From assembly GCA_963612465.1 (NCBI GenBank), contig CAVDUV010000012.1:15301-79300 (forward strand): DNA of 64,000 bases. The letters are read 5' to 3'. Position 1 is the stretch's first letter. Each line of letters starts with the position of its first letter. The notes beneath the pieces were generated by a model. That model saw only the letters and a list, made by a program, of their open reading frames with translations. It ran no database searches and was not told the DNA's origin. This document shows positions 53,264-62,098 of the stretch, in pieces. Origin of the DNA: Sodaliphilus sp963612465. GTDB taxonomy: Bacteria; Bacteroidota; Bacteroidia; Bacteroidales; Muribaculaceae. Position numbers and translations under genes: made by a program.

Positions 53264-53863
53264 ATGACCCACAGGTTGCTCCACATGATTGCGGCACTTG
53301 CGCTTGCCCTTACGGCAGGAGCCGCCACGCCACCCGAAAAGGCAGTGGTGCTGCCAGGCATCGACGAAGACTCGATGCGCACACGTCTCAGCGAGACCGA
53401 CCTCCAGCCACTTGAGGGACTGTGGTACTACCCCACCGAGCAAATGACCCTGGCCATTGAAAAAACCGGCGACAACGGCAGCCATGCCGAGGCCTACCGG
53501 CTCATTATGATAGAAAGTCCCGACACTCACCTGCTGCCCGGCACCGTGATAGGATATGCCGAGCCAAGCGTGGTGAGCGGCAAATTCAAGCTTTGGCTTT
53601 ACACACAGCGCGACCGCACCACCCTAATCCATCCCATGGAGTGCGTGGCCACCCTGAGCACCGATGCCGGGTCGCTCACATTCGAGCAGCCAAAGTGGAA
53701 AGTGAAAGTGCGGCTCAACCTGGCGCGGTTTCTCCCGTCTATATTCCGCACCGTGAGCATCTCGCCCGAGAAAGAGAAAGAGACATTGCCCGAAGGCTTC
53801 AAGAAAGTGTATCCGGCCAACGACGGCAACGGCAACAGTTTCAACAAAATCATCTACCTATGA
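53264..53863 (+). CDS. Exported beta-rich protein, unknown function
   Basis: 199 residues I cannot assign. Signal peptide about 1-20 (ALALALTAGAA-TPP). The mature protein (about 55-170) has alternating strands (LEGLWYYPTEQMTLAIEK, FKLWLYTQRD, LTFEQPKWKVKVRL) as in a lipocalin- or fatty-acid-binding-like fold, and the C-terminus is KVYPANDGNGNSFNKIIYL. It follows DUF3078 by 12 bases and its TGA overlaps the ATG of the next gene (ATGA). Role inferred only from operon context. Confidence 0.75.
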   Translation: MTHRLLHMIAALALALTAGAATPPEKAVVLPGIDEDSMRTRLSETDLQPLEGLWYYPTEQMTLAIEKTGDNGSHAEAYRLIMIESPDTHLLPGTVIGYAEPSVVSGKFKLWLYTQRDRTTLIHPMECVATLSTDAGSLTFEQPKWKVKVRLNLARFLPSIFRTVSISPEKEKETLPEGFKKVYPANDGNGNSFNKIIYL

Positions 53864-54360
53864 GAAAACGTCGCACCGGCATACTCGCCACCACAGTAGC
53901 CATTGCTGCGATGCTGACAAGCACAGCAGCCGCACGCACGCGTACCACACAGTCGCAGTTGCGAGCCACCAACGAGCCCATTGAGCACATATCAGCTATC
54001 GACAACGGCAACACACCGAGCGACAGCACGATCTCGCAAGCCGACGTGAGCCTTCGTGGCTACAGCAAGCGGGCGAGTGACGCCAAAGAGTCGTTTTTCA
54101 TCACCAACAACACATCCCACCGCATGAGCAGCGTGAAGCTGCTGCTGCGCTACAGCACCGTCGACGGCACCATGCTCCACGAGCGGCAAGCCACCGTCGA
54201 CACCGACCTGCGAAGCGGAGAATCGAAACTGGTGACCATCAGCACATTCGACGTGCAACGCCTGTTCTACTACTATGCAGGCCCCAAGCCACGCAAGCAA
54301 GCCACCCCGTTCAAGGTGAGCTACCGGCTTGTGGGATACTCAATTCCTGTGGGCAATTAA
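53860..54360 (+). CDS. Exported FxLYD-like beta protein
   Basis: 166 residues from the ATG that overlaps the previous stop (ATGA). A signal peptide (about 1-23, ending STAAA-RTR) precedes a beta-sandwich with SFFITNNTSHRMSSVKLLLRY and a late KVSYRLVGYSI strand. The pattern N-x-T/S near N-N-T-S-H-R and a strand of the type VKLLLRYSTVDG resembles the FxLYD/Ig-like domains of bacterial envelope proteins. No catalytic residues. Translational coupling to the 199-aa gene suggests the two work together in the periplasm. Confidence 0.75.
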   Translation: MRKRRTGILATTVAIAAMLTSTAAARTRTTQSQLRATNEPIEHISAIDNGNTPSDSTISQADVSLRGYSKRASDAKESFFITNNTSHRMSSVKLLLRYSTVDGTMLHERQATVDTDLRSGESKLVTISTFDVQRLFYYYAGPKPRKQATPFKVSYRLVGYSIPVGN

Positions 54361-54525
54361 GCACCAAGCCTTGGGCACTCCCATGGCGCACATGCCACAG
54401 CTTTTTTACCACGCTCCACCCACGCTTTATGAAGATTTTTGTGTAATTTTGCTGAGCATGAGTGCATCGCACACTGCGGTTGCACCACACGCGCCTCATC
54501 ACATCAAGCAGCAAAGGGAATTCAC

Positions 54526-54831
54526 ATGAGACTACAATTCACACTCACCACACTCATAGCGGCTACCGCACTGTGTGCCTGCCACCATTCGCCACACGCC
54601 ACCGAGGCCAAAGAGCGCGGGGAAAAAGCCGCCGCCGCGCTGCTTGCCACCGCCCCCACCGACACACTTGCCATGCAGACGAGCGTGCTCGATGCCAAAG
54701 CGGCCCAAAGTGAATATGCCTTGATAGGCGACTCGGTGGCTGTGGAAATATTCGACAAGGCATTTCGCGAATATGTGATCGGACACAACGCCAAACTCGC
54801 TGCACAAATGTTTAACGACAAGTCAAAATGA
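54526..54831 (+). CDS. Small helical lipoprotein, unknown function
   Basis: 101 residues. The start at 54526 gives a lipoprotein signal MRLQFTLTTLIAATALCAC with a Cys-rich lipobox (LCAC, Cys17 or 19). The mature ~80 residues are amphipathic helices (AKERGEKAAAALLATAP and EIFDKAFREYVIGHNAKLAAQMF). It overlaps the next gene by four bases (ATGA at 54828), so the two are translationally coupled. I know no named family; it may be a partner of the 223-residue lipoprotein. Confidence 0.68.
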   Translation: MRLQFTLTTLIAATALCACHHSPHATEAKERGEKAAAALLATAPTDTLAMQTSVLDAKAAQSEYALIGDSVAVEIFDKAFREYVIGHNAKLAAQMFNDKSK

Positions 54832-55499
54832 ACCGTCACCACACATCACGCACAGGCAAGATGGCTATGCTGCTAATCGCCACTGTTGCGTGCCTGGCAT
54901 GCTGCAGCACCGAGAGTGCCGACAAAGGACGCACAATGGCAGCACAATTCAAGCAAGCATGGGCAACCGACAGCACCAATATAGCCGAAGCGGCGAGAGC
55001 AACCAAAGCCGCACTTGACAGTTGCGACAACGCCGATGCTTTTGCCACGGCATTCACGGAGTCGGCCGACAGCACCGGCGACCCGAGCTTGATGGCTGCC
55101 GCACACGCCACAGTGCTATCCGGCGAAGAAGCGGCCCGCAAAGAAGCATCACTGATAACCGAAGCACTGCTCACGGGAAGCAACGGGCGCGAGACCTACC
55201 AGCGCCTGCAAGCCATCTACAAAGGCTTAAGCAAAGTGGGACGCTCCGACCTTGTGACTGCCACAAATGCCGCACTGCAGGCAGCAGTCGACGGCATGCC
55301 CCTCGACAAGCAGATGCAAGTGTATGCCGCAGCCACCACGCCAAGCCTGCTGGGAGCCGCACTCTGCCGCGAGCGCCTCAAGCCGGGAGCCGACACCGCC
55401 GCCATAAGCCGCCAGGCCGAAGCTCTGCGTAACATCTACGACGACAAGCAATACCGACAATTCTCAATCAACTATAACATCAACTCACACACTCATTGA
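54828..55499 (+). CDS. Helical lipoprotein, unknown function
   Basis: 223 residues. A short basic N-terminus and a lipobox (LACC, near Cys25) precede an almost wholly helical mature protein rich in Ala, Thr, Asp and Ser, with repeated AxxAL pattern and low aromatic content. It overlaps the preceding 101-aa lipoprotein gene by four bases and ends two bases before the ATG of the polyprenyl synthetase gene. The composition suggests an alpha-solenoid or spectrin-like periplasmic stalk. Function not inferable from sequence. Confidence 0.7.
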   Translation: MNRHHTSRTGKMAMLLIATVACLACCSTESADKGRTMAAQFKQAWATDSTNIAEAARATKAALDSCDNADAFATAFTESADSTGDPSLMAAAHATVLSGEEAARKEASLITEALLTGSNGRETYQRLQAIYKGLSKVGRSDLVTATNAALQAAVDGMPLDKQMQVYAAATTPSLLGAALCRERLKPGADTAAISRQAEALRNIYDDKQYRQFSINYNINSHTH

Positions 55500-55501
55500 T
55501 C

Positions 55502-56476
55502 ATGCTTACATTTGAAGAATATCTTAATAAAGTGAATGAGGCCATCAGCGCCATACCATATCCGAAAGAGCCATCGAAGCTCTACCAGCCCATAAGCTAC
55601 ACCATGGCCCTGGGAGGCAAGCGAGTGCGCCCGGTGCTGCTGCTCATGGCCTGCGAGGCAATGGGTGGCGACGCCGCCAAAGCAATCGACGCCGCCGTGG
55701 GACTTGAGCTGTTTCACAACTTCACACTGCTGCACGACGACGTGATGGACAAGGCCGCCGTGCGCCGAGGCCAGCCCACTGTGCAACGCAAGTGGAACGA
55801 GAACGTGGCAATCCTGAGCGGCGACGCCATGCTCACCTTGGCCACCCAATACATGGCAAAAACTGAGGCCACATGCCTCAAACCAGTGATTGACACATTC
55901 AATGCCACTGCCATGGAAATCTATGAAGGGCAGCAATACGATATGGACTATGAGCACCTGGCCGAAGTCAGCTCAGACGACTACATAAAGATGATAGGGC
56001 TTAAGACCTCGGTGCTGCTCGGATGCGCTTGCAAGATAGGCGCCATCATAGCCGGAGCCGATGAGGCCAACGCCGATGCCCTGTATGAGACGGGATTCAA
56101 CCTAGGACTTGCCTTCCAACTGCAAGACGACGTGCTCGACGTGTGGGGCGACGAAGCCACATTCGGCAAAGAGATAGGCGGCGACATAATGAACAACAAA
56201 AAGACATTTCTGCTGATCAACGCCCTGCAAAAGGCCGAAGACGACGACCTGGGCGAGCTGCGCCGATGGCTCACCGACGAATATGCCATGAAACAGGAAA
56301 AGGTGCCCGCCGTGCGCGCCATCTATGAGAGGCTGGGACTGCAACAAGTGGCCGAAGAAGCCATAACCAGCTACTGCAACAAGGCTGTGAAAAGCCTTGA
56401 CAAGGCCGCCATGCCCGACGATGCCCGCAACAGCTTCGTCAAGTTCATCAACAACTTAGTGCATCGCAACAAGTGA
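55502..56476 (+). CDS. Trans-isoprenyl diphosphate synthase (polyprenyl synthetase family)
   Basis: 324 residues from the ATG at 55502 (a TTG two codons upstream is open but unlikely). Both aspartate-rich motifs are present: LLHDDVMDKAAVRRG (first DDxxD) and LGLAFQLQDDVLDVWGD (second). An aromatic Phe is five residues before the first motif (NFTLLHDD), which in the family favours a short chain (FPP/GGPP range). The enzyme extends isopentenyl diphosphate in the cytoplasm for quinone or lipid carriers. It follows the lipoprotein gene directly, and its stop overlaps the GTG start of tatD. The gene may be read from the DUF3078 promoter. Confidence 0.92.
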   Translation: MLTFEEYLNKVNEAISAIPYPKEPSKLYQPISYTMALGGKRVRPVLLLMACEAMGGDAAKAIDAAVGLELFHNFTLLHDDVMDKAAVRRGQPTVQRKWNENVAILSGDAMLTLATQYMAKTEATCLKPVIDTFNATAMEIYEGQQYDMDYEHLAEVSSDDYIKMIGLKTSVLLGCACKIGAIIAGADEANADALYETGFNLGLAFQLQDDVLDVWGDEATFGKEIGGDIMNNKKTFLLINALQKAEDDDLGELRRWLTDEYAMKQEKVPAVRAIYERLGLQQVAEEAITSYCNKAVKSLDKAAMPDDARNSFVKFINNLVHRNK

Positions 56477-57243
56477 TTGACTCACACACCCACATGTATT
56501 GCGACGACTTCGACGCCGACCGCGCCGAAGCTGTGAAGCGTGCCCAAGAGGCCGGAGTGTGCCACATGGTGTTGCCCAACGAGAACCTCGACAGTCTGAA
56601 GAGAATTCAAGCCATGCACGAGCAATGGCCGTCGTTCACGTCAATGACCATAGGCCTCCATCCCGAAGACGTAGACGACGGTTACCTCAAAGTGCTCGAG
56701 CAAATGAAGCCCATGGCAGCAAGCGGACAATATGTGGCCGTGGGCGAAGTGGGCATCGACCTCTACTGGGACGCCACATGGCGCAGCCAGCAAGTAGAGG
56801 CGCTCACCATGCAGCTGGAGTGGTGCCGCGACTACAACCTGCCTTTTATCATTCACTGCCGCAACGGGCTCAACGAGTGCCTTGAGGCCATCGACCGCGT
56901 GGGCGGTGACAAGCTGCGCGGAGTGATGCACAGCTTCACCGGCACGGTGGCCGACGTGGAGCGTGTGCGCCGCCACGGCGACTTCTATTTCGGAGTCAAC
57001 GGAATAGCCACGTTCAAGAAAAGCCAAGTGCCCGACATCATTCCGGCCATTGGACTCAACAGGCTGTTGCTGGAGACCGACTCACCATATCTGGCTCCAG
57101 TGCCGCACCGCGGAAAGCGCAACGAGAGCGCCTTCGTGCCCTTTGTGTGCCAAACCGTGGCACGCATCATGGGCATCGACGCTGCCGAGGTGGAACGGGC
57201 CACCGATGCCAACGCCTGCCGGCTATTTGGCCTGGGCCTATAG
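56473..57243 (+). CDS. TatD family metal-dependent hydrolase
   Basis: 256 residues. The start is GTG at 56473, overlapping the synthetase stop (GTGA), so the two are coupled. TatD features: IDSHTHMY (His-x-His), VGEVGIDLYWD (Glu), IIHCRNG (His), HSFTG, and LLETDSPYLAPVPHRGK (Asp). TatD proteins are 3'-5' exonuclease-type metal hydrolases of the amidohydrolase superfamily. The Bacteroidota gene is commonly next to isoprenoid synthase genes, as here. Cytoplasmic; DNA repair role is the family assumption. Confidence 0.94.
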   Translation: MIDSHTHMYCDDFDADRAEAVKRAQEAGVCHMVLPNENLDSLKRIQAMHEQWPSFTSMTIGLHPEDVDDGYLKVLEQMKPMAASGQYVAVGEVGIDLYWDATWRSQQVEALTMQLEWCRDYNLPFIIHCRNGLNECLEAIDRVGGDKLRGVMHSFTGTVADVERVRRHGDFYFGVNGIATFKKSQVPDIIPAIGLNRLLLETDSPYLAPVPHRGKRNESAFVPFVCQTVARIMGIDAAEVERATDANACRLFGLGL

Positions 57244-57328
57244 CACCTGGCAACCGCAGCACGCAGCCGAGTCGTAGCATTTTATACATTTTTAAGTCTC
57301 AACGCTACCCGTTTAGGTCCTTTTTAGC

Positions 57329-57336
57329 TAAATTTG
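57329..57336 (+). promoter_or_regulatory. -7 element for the GHL10 gene
   Basis: TAAATTTG, a perfect -7 box, about 117 bases ahead of the predicted start at 57460. The -33 region has no TTTG. The 216-base gap from tatD (57244-57459) holds nothing else I can support. Confidence 0.5.
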
Positions 57337-57459
57337 CAACTATAGTGCGCCACAAGCCGCCACACCCCATCCGCCCCATGTGGGGAACCCTGTGCACAAT
57401 GGCCATGCGCATTGCCTCGAGCAAAACATATTATTCATCATAAAACAATTACACTTTTA

Positions 57460-60177
57460 ATGAAATTAACTAAACTCAGATGCAACCTGGCATTGATTGC
57501 GATGATGCTCACCGCAATAGTGGCTCAGGCAGCAACCTACGGCACCCCCAAGCGGGAACTTCGCTCGGCTTGGGTGGCCACGGTGTGGGCTCTCGACTGG
57601 CCCAGCACCACAATATCGAGCACCGGCAACGAGGCTCAAATCAACAAGCAGAAGCAGCAAATCTGCACTCTTCTCGACTCACTTAAGAACAACAACATGA
57701 ACGCCATCTACTTTCAGGTGCGTTCGATGTGCGACGCCATGTACAAATCGAGCTACGAGCCATGGTCGAGCTACCTGGTGAGTGAGCGAGGCATGGACCC
57801 GGGCTATGATCCGCTGGAATATGTGGTGGCCGAGTGCCACAAGCGCGGCATGGAATGCCACGCCTGGGTGAACCCTTACCGGTTCAGCACAGGCAGCAAC
57901 TGGAGCACAGCACAAGACCAAGAGCTGCGCGACCAAAACATGCTGCTCACCTATGGCAGCACCACGATTCTCAATCCGGGTCTGTCCAAAAGCCGCGAGC
58001 GCATTGTGAACGTGCTGAAAGAGCTGGTGAGCAACTATGATATCGACGGAGTGGTATTTGACGACTACTTCTACCCCGACGGAATCCCGTCGACTGAAAG
58101 CGCCGGTGACTACCAGCTGTGGAAAGACTCCGGCACCACAATGTCGATAGGCGATTGGCGCCGCGACAATGTGAACCAGATGGTGAAGGATTGCTATGAA
58201 GCCATCCAGTCAATACGCCCGAGTGCATCATTCGGCATCAGCCCCGCCGGTGTGGCAGCATCGAGTTCCTCGGTGGCAAAGAAATATGGCGTTGATCCCT
58301 GCCCCGGCAGCGACTGGCAGTACTCTGGCATATTCAGCGACCCGCTGGCTTGGGTGTCGTCGAAGACAATCGACTACATCTCGCCGCAAGTCTACTGGAC
58401 AATAGGCAACTCAAGTGCCGACTATTCGAAGATCACCCCATGGTGGGGCACTGTGTCGCACAAATTTGGCCGTTACACCTACATTTCGCACTCAATCTCA
58501 TCGCTCAAATCCACAAGCACAGGATCTCTGCCCCTTGGCGCTTCGGCCATTGAAAGCACCATAGCAAAGGCACCCCTCAAGGCCAGTGGCCCCAACAACA
58601 CAAGTTATGACGAATATGTGAACGAAATCGAGCTGAACCGTTCGAGCAACCTCGACGATGCACCCGGCTCAGTGTTCTATTCATGCAAATACTTGTATAA
58701 CCTAAACGCGAAGGAGTCGTTTGCACACTATCTGCGCCGCACAGTGTACTCACGCCCCGCCCTGCCGCCAGCCTACCCCTGGAAAGCCGGCTACAACCCC
58801 GGTGTGGTGAAAAACCTGCAAAAGGTGGCCTACACACTGTCGTGGAACGGATACGACGGAGTGAGATACACGGTTTATGCTGTGCCCGACAGCGTGCAGC
58901 AGACCGACTTCAAGAAAGACGTTGAATACCTGCTGGGCATCGACTACGAAACCACCTACGAGATTCCCGAGCAATACCGCACCGGTTACCAGTATGCCGT
59001 GTGTGTGCTCGACCGCGTGGGCAACGAATACTCACCTATATTCCTGGGCGCGCCCGACCAGACGCTGCCCAAGCCGCAGCTCGACGCACCCACTGCCGGA
59101 GCCAATGTGCAAGATCCGTTTAACTTCACTTGGCATCCGGTGAAAGGCGCAACCGACTACACCCTTGAGATTGCAAACGATGCAGCCTTCACCAAGGTGA
59201 CACACACCTATGCAACCACCGACACCGTGGTCAACTCGGCCTCGATTGAAGACCTGCAAGGCAGCGTCACACAATACTGGCGCGTGCATGCCTGCGCGCT
59301 CAACTATGCCGACGGCGTGAGCGACGTGCGCGCATTCACACCGCAAGTGCTTGCAGTGGCATACCCGAGATCAAACGAGCAGAACGTAGACCCGGCATTC
59401 ATAGCCAAATGGACCACCGTGAGCGATGCCGAGGCCACTTTTGAGGTTGCAACCGACGACTTGTTTGAGGATGGTTCGGTGGTGTTCAGCGGCACATCGG
59501 TCAACGGCGAGCTGCAGATTCCGCTATATGCGCTTGCAGCAGGAGCCCAATACTATGCCCGCGTGAGCATGACCAACGACGGTGTGGTGAAAACATCGCC
59601 AGTGGTTCCCTTCGCCACCAAGTTCATGGAGGCCACCGTGCCCACATTCGTGCGTCCGGTAGCCAACGGCGAGATACACTCCAACCAGACCTTCCAAGTG
59701 GCACCGCAGCAAGGAGCCTGCGCCTATGTGTTTGAGGTTTCTACATCGGCCACTACATGGGGCCGCACACGCTACGTGGAAACCACAAAGAACCAGGCCT
59801 ACAACACATCGAAAACCGCAGGCGAGATAAAAGTGGGCGGCTCATTGATGGTCGACGGCACCACTTACTACGTGCATGCAAGGTCGCGCTACAACCAAAG
59901 CCTCGGCGTGGTGACCAACACCGACTGGTGCGACGCAGTGCCTTTCGTATACCGCAGCGCAAGCGCTGTTGAGAGCGTAAAGGCAGGCGAGTCACTGCTC
60001 GTTTTGGGCATGAATGGCGGCGTGAAGGTGAGTGCAAGCAAAGCAGCATGCGGCTATATCTACAACCTGCAAGGCTCAACCGTGGCACGCTTTGACGTGG
60101 CCGCCGGCGAAAGCCAATTCATAGCTCTGCCGGCTGGCATCTATGTGGCCAACGGCACCAAGCTGATTGTGCGCTGA
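57460..60177 (+). CDS. GHL10-type glycoside hydrolase with Fn3-like repeats and T9SS tail
   Basis: 905 residues from MKLTKLRCNLALIAMMLTAI, a signal peptide. The catalytic barrel (about 28-400, GHL10/DUF187) opens with KRELRSAWVATVWALDWPS and carries FQVRSMCDAMY, WVNPYRFSTG, and YDIDGVVFDDYFYPDG (acidic residues near 200). Fn3-like domains follow (about 470-800). The last ~65 residues, from VESVKAGES to GIYVANGTKLIVR, fit a T9SS sorting tail. GHL10 proteins cleave peptidoglycan-like or other glycans; the substrate here is not known. Monocistronic, under its own -7 box, ending at a strong hairpin (60204-60252). Confidence 0.88.
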   Translation: MKLTKLRCNLALIAMMLTAIVAQAATYGTPKRELRSAWVATVWALDWPSTTISSTGNEAQINKQKQQICTLLDSLKNNNMNAIYFQVRSMCDAMYKSSYEPWSSYLVSERGMDPGYDPLEYVVAECHKRGMECHAWVNPYRFSTGSNWSTAQDQELRDQNMLLTYGSTTILNPGLSKSRERIVNVLKELVSNYDIDGVVFDDYFYPDGIPSTESAGDYQLWKDSGTTMSIGDWRRDNVNQMVKDCYEAIQSIRPSASFGISPAGVAASSSSVAKKYGVDPCPGSDWQYSGIFSDPLAWVSSKTIDYISPQVYWTIGNSSADYSKITPWWGTVSHKFGRYTYISHSISSLKSTSTGSLPLGASAIESTIAKAPLKASGPNNTSYDEYVNEIELNRSSNLDDAPGSVFYSCKYLYNLNAKESFAHYLRRTVYSRPALPPAYPWKAGYNPGVVKNLQKVAYTLSWNGYDGVRYTVYAVPDSVQQTDFKKDVEYLLGIDYETTYEIPEQYRTGYQYAVCVLDRVGNEYSPIFLGAPDQTLPKPQLDAPTAGANVQDPFNFTWHPVKGATDYTLEIANDAAFTKVTHTYATTDTVVNSASIEDLQGSVTQYWRVHACALNYADGVSDVRAFTPQVLAVAYPRSNEQNVDPAFIAKWTTVSDAEATFEVATDDLFEDGSVVFSGTSVNGELQIPLYALAAGAQYYARVSMTNDGVVKTSPVVPFATKFMEATVPTFVRPVANGEIHSNQTFQVAPQQGACAYVFEVSTSATTWGRTRYVETTKNQAYNTSKTAGEIKVGGSLMVDGTTYYVHARSRYNQSLGVVTNTDWCDAVPFVYRSASAVESVKAGESLLVLGMNGGVKVSASKAACGYIYNLQGSTVARFDVAAGESQFIALPAGIYVANGTKLIVR

Positions 60178-60203
60178 TGTAGGTAGACTATATTTACATA
60201 CCG

Positions 60204-60252
60204 AACGATAATGGCGGGAGAGGAACGGCAGGTTTCTCTCCCGCATCGTTTT
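60204..60252 (+). terminator. Terminator after the GHL10 gene
   Basis: GCGGGAGAG (60214-60222) pairs with CTCTCCCGC (60236-60244), extended by AACGAT/ATCGTT (60204-60209 with 60245-60250) and ending in TTTT (60249-60252). Confidence 0.75.
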
Positions 60253-60353
60253 GCCAAGGCTGGCAATATGCCCCCCTGGCACAAAACACCGGCACAAAGC
60301 CAAAAAGCGTCAGCAATGTGACTATCACGGGTGGCAATGCCACATTTATTTAG

Positions 60354-60361
60354 TAATTTTG
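60354..60361 (+). promoter_or_regulatory. -7 element for the first nuclease gene
   Basis: TAATTTTG matches TAnnTTTG. The start would be near 60368, so the leader is only about 14 bases. No clear -33 TTTG. Confidence 0.5.
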
Positions 60362-60381
60362 CCCAATAAAAAAGGAGCAGT

Positions 60382-61215
60382 ATGGCCAAAGGCAAATCCC
60401 CCGACTGGAGAACCATCGTCAAAGGGTTGCGGAGCAACGCCGGCATTGCAATATGGTGCCTGTCGATGGCGGCCGTTGTGGCCGTTGTGGCGCACTATGC
60501 TACCACAGAAGCCGACACCGCAATACCAGCCGATTGCCTGCGCCACATAGAACAAGTGCAGGCGCCACAGCCGTGCCTGCGCATTGCCTATACCGGCTTC
60601 ACAGTTTACTTCAACCCCGAGTGGCATATGCCCAGATGTGTGGTCTATGAGCTGACGCGCAACGAGACCAAGGGCCCGGTTGGGCGATATGGCAGTTTTG
60701 AGGCCGACTCGGCCGTGGCCGGTTGTGCCAAGCCAAGCGACTACGCCGGCTCAGGCTACAACCGCGGCCACATGGCTCCGGCAGCCGACTTCAAGTGGAG
60801 CGGCAAGGCCATGCGCGAAACGTTTAAGATGACCAACGTGTGCCCGCAGGTGCAATCGCTCAACAGCGGCGGGTGGAACCGGCTTGAGGAGAAAGTGCGC
60901 GAGTGGGCCATGCGCGACAGTGCCATTGTGGTGGCATCAGGGCCAGTGGTACTGCCAGGCCATAACACGGCCGGAGCAGGCAATGTGGCTGTGCCGCAAG
61001 CGTTTTTCAAGGTGGTGCTGGCCCCCTATGCCACTCCACCGCGCGCCATCGCATTCATCTACCCCAACGCCCCTGCGGGGCAGAGGCTCAGAGACTATGC
61101 GGTGACGGTCGACAGTGTGGAGGCCGCTACGGGCCTTGACTTCTTTAGCGCATTGCCCGACGGGATTGAGAGCAGACTTGAGCGCCAGTGCAACATCAAC
61201 CAATGGGTGAAATAG
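60382..61215 (+). CDS. DNA/RNA non-specific endonuclease (NUC family), membrane-anchored
   Basis: 277 residues. A membrane segment near the N-terminus (about 22-42, IAIWCLSMAAVVAVVAHY) is not followed by a clear cleavage site, so the protein is probably anchored with the enzyme outside. The NUC domain (about 85-275) has YNRGHMAPAADF (active-site His, metal-linked region) and MTNVCPQ (Mg-binding Asn). The catalytic motif is NRGH rather than the usual DRGH. The family digests single- and double-stranded nucleic acids. A paralogue follows 65 bases later. Possible roles are nutrient DNA scavenging or defence at the surface. Confidence 0.93.
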   Translation: MAKGKSPDWRTIVKGLRSNAGIAIWCLSMAAVVAVVAHYATTEADTAIPADCLRHIEQVQAPQPCLRIAYTGFTVYFNPEWHMPRCVVYELTRNETKGPVGRYGSFEADSAVAGCAKPSDYAGSGYNRGHMAPAADFKWSGKAMRETFKMTNVCPQVQSLNSGGWNRLEEKVREWAMRDSAIVVASGPVVLPGHNTAGAGNVAVPQAFFKVVLAPYATPPRAIAFIYPNAPAGQRLRDYAVTVDSVEAATGLDFFSALPDGIESRLERQCNINQWVK

Positions 61216-61280
61216 CGTGGGTTGCCCCACACACACTTATGACAATATTTTTTTGACAGACAAACGAGATGCAACACGAC

Positions 61281-62084
61281 ATGAAACACTTTTCAATCAA
61301 GATGATTGTCACCTTGGCTATTGTGGCCATTGCGACATCGTGCGGAAACCGCGCCGACGGCGGCAACAAAGCACCCGAGGCGCAAGTGGGCGACCTCACG
61401 CAAGTGCTGATACCCAAGGGCACCGATAACCAGACGGTGCACCACAAAGCCATGACCATATACTTCAACAACCGCTACCGCATACCCAACTGCGTGGCCT
61501 ATGAGCTCACGGCCGCCATTGTGGCGCAATGCGACGCTCCCGGTGCCGAAAAGCGCAAGAACTACAAGTTTGAGCCAGATCCTGACGTTGCCGACAGCCC
61601 CGTGCACAGCGACTACAGCGGCACCGGCTACGACCGTGGCCACATGGCTCCGGCCAACGATTTCAAATGGGACCCCACGGCCATGGCCGAATGCTTCTAT
61701 ATGACCAACATGTGCCCGCAGTCGCACGAGCTGAACAATGGCGCATGGAAAAAGATAGAGAACTATGTGCACAACTGGGCTTCACGGTATGGCAGGCTAA
61801 TCGTGGTCACCGGCCCCGTGCTCAGCTCACACATGGCCATGACAGGACGCAACGGCGACATAGCAGTGCCGCCGAAGTTCTTCAAAGTGGTACTTGCCCC
61901 TGAGCAGAAGATGGCAATCGCATTCGTCTACGACAACGAGGCATCGCGCAGCGGCATACGCCGCCATGTGACCACCGTGCGCGAGGTAGAGAAGATAACC
62001 GGGCTCGACTTTTTCAGCCCGCTGGCCGATGATGTGGAAAACGCAGTAGAGACATCGGCCAATTTCGACAAGTGGAACAATTGA
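61281..62084 (+). CDS. DNA/RNA non-specific endonuclease (NUC family), lipoprotein
   Basis: 267 residues from MKHFSIKMIVTLAIVAIATSC; the frame is open four codons further. The signal ends in a lipobox (ATSC), so it is a lipoprotein, unlike its membrane-anchored neighbour. The NUC domain has YDRGHMAPANDF (canonical DRGH) and MTNMCPQSHELNNGAW. It is clearly a paralogue of the gene at 60382-61215 (shared order of motifs and similar C-terminus, TGLDFFSPL against TGLDFFSAL). It lies 65 bases after that gene and 14 before mnmE, so the three may be cotranscribed. Confidence 0.94.
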   Translation: MKHFSIKMIVTLAIVAIATSCGNRADGGNKAPEAQVGDLTQVLIPKGTDNQTVHHKAMTIYFNNRYRIPNCVAYELTAAIVAQCDAPGAEKRKNYKFEPDPDVADSPVHSDYSGTGYDRGHMAPANDFKWDPTAMAECFYMTNMCPQSHELNNGAWKKIENYVHNWASRYGRLIVVTGPVLSSHMAMTGRNGDIAVPPKFFKVVLAPEQKMAIAFVYDNEASRSGIRRHVTTVREVEKITGLDFFSPLADDVENAVETSANFDKWNN

Positions 62085-62098
62085 ACAGACTATAGCAG

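Noticed and set aside
60382..62084. Toxin-immunity pair or secreted effector arrangement of the two nucleases
   Set aside because: Both are complete nucleases with envelope signals and no small immunity gene is present; tandem duplication explains them.
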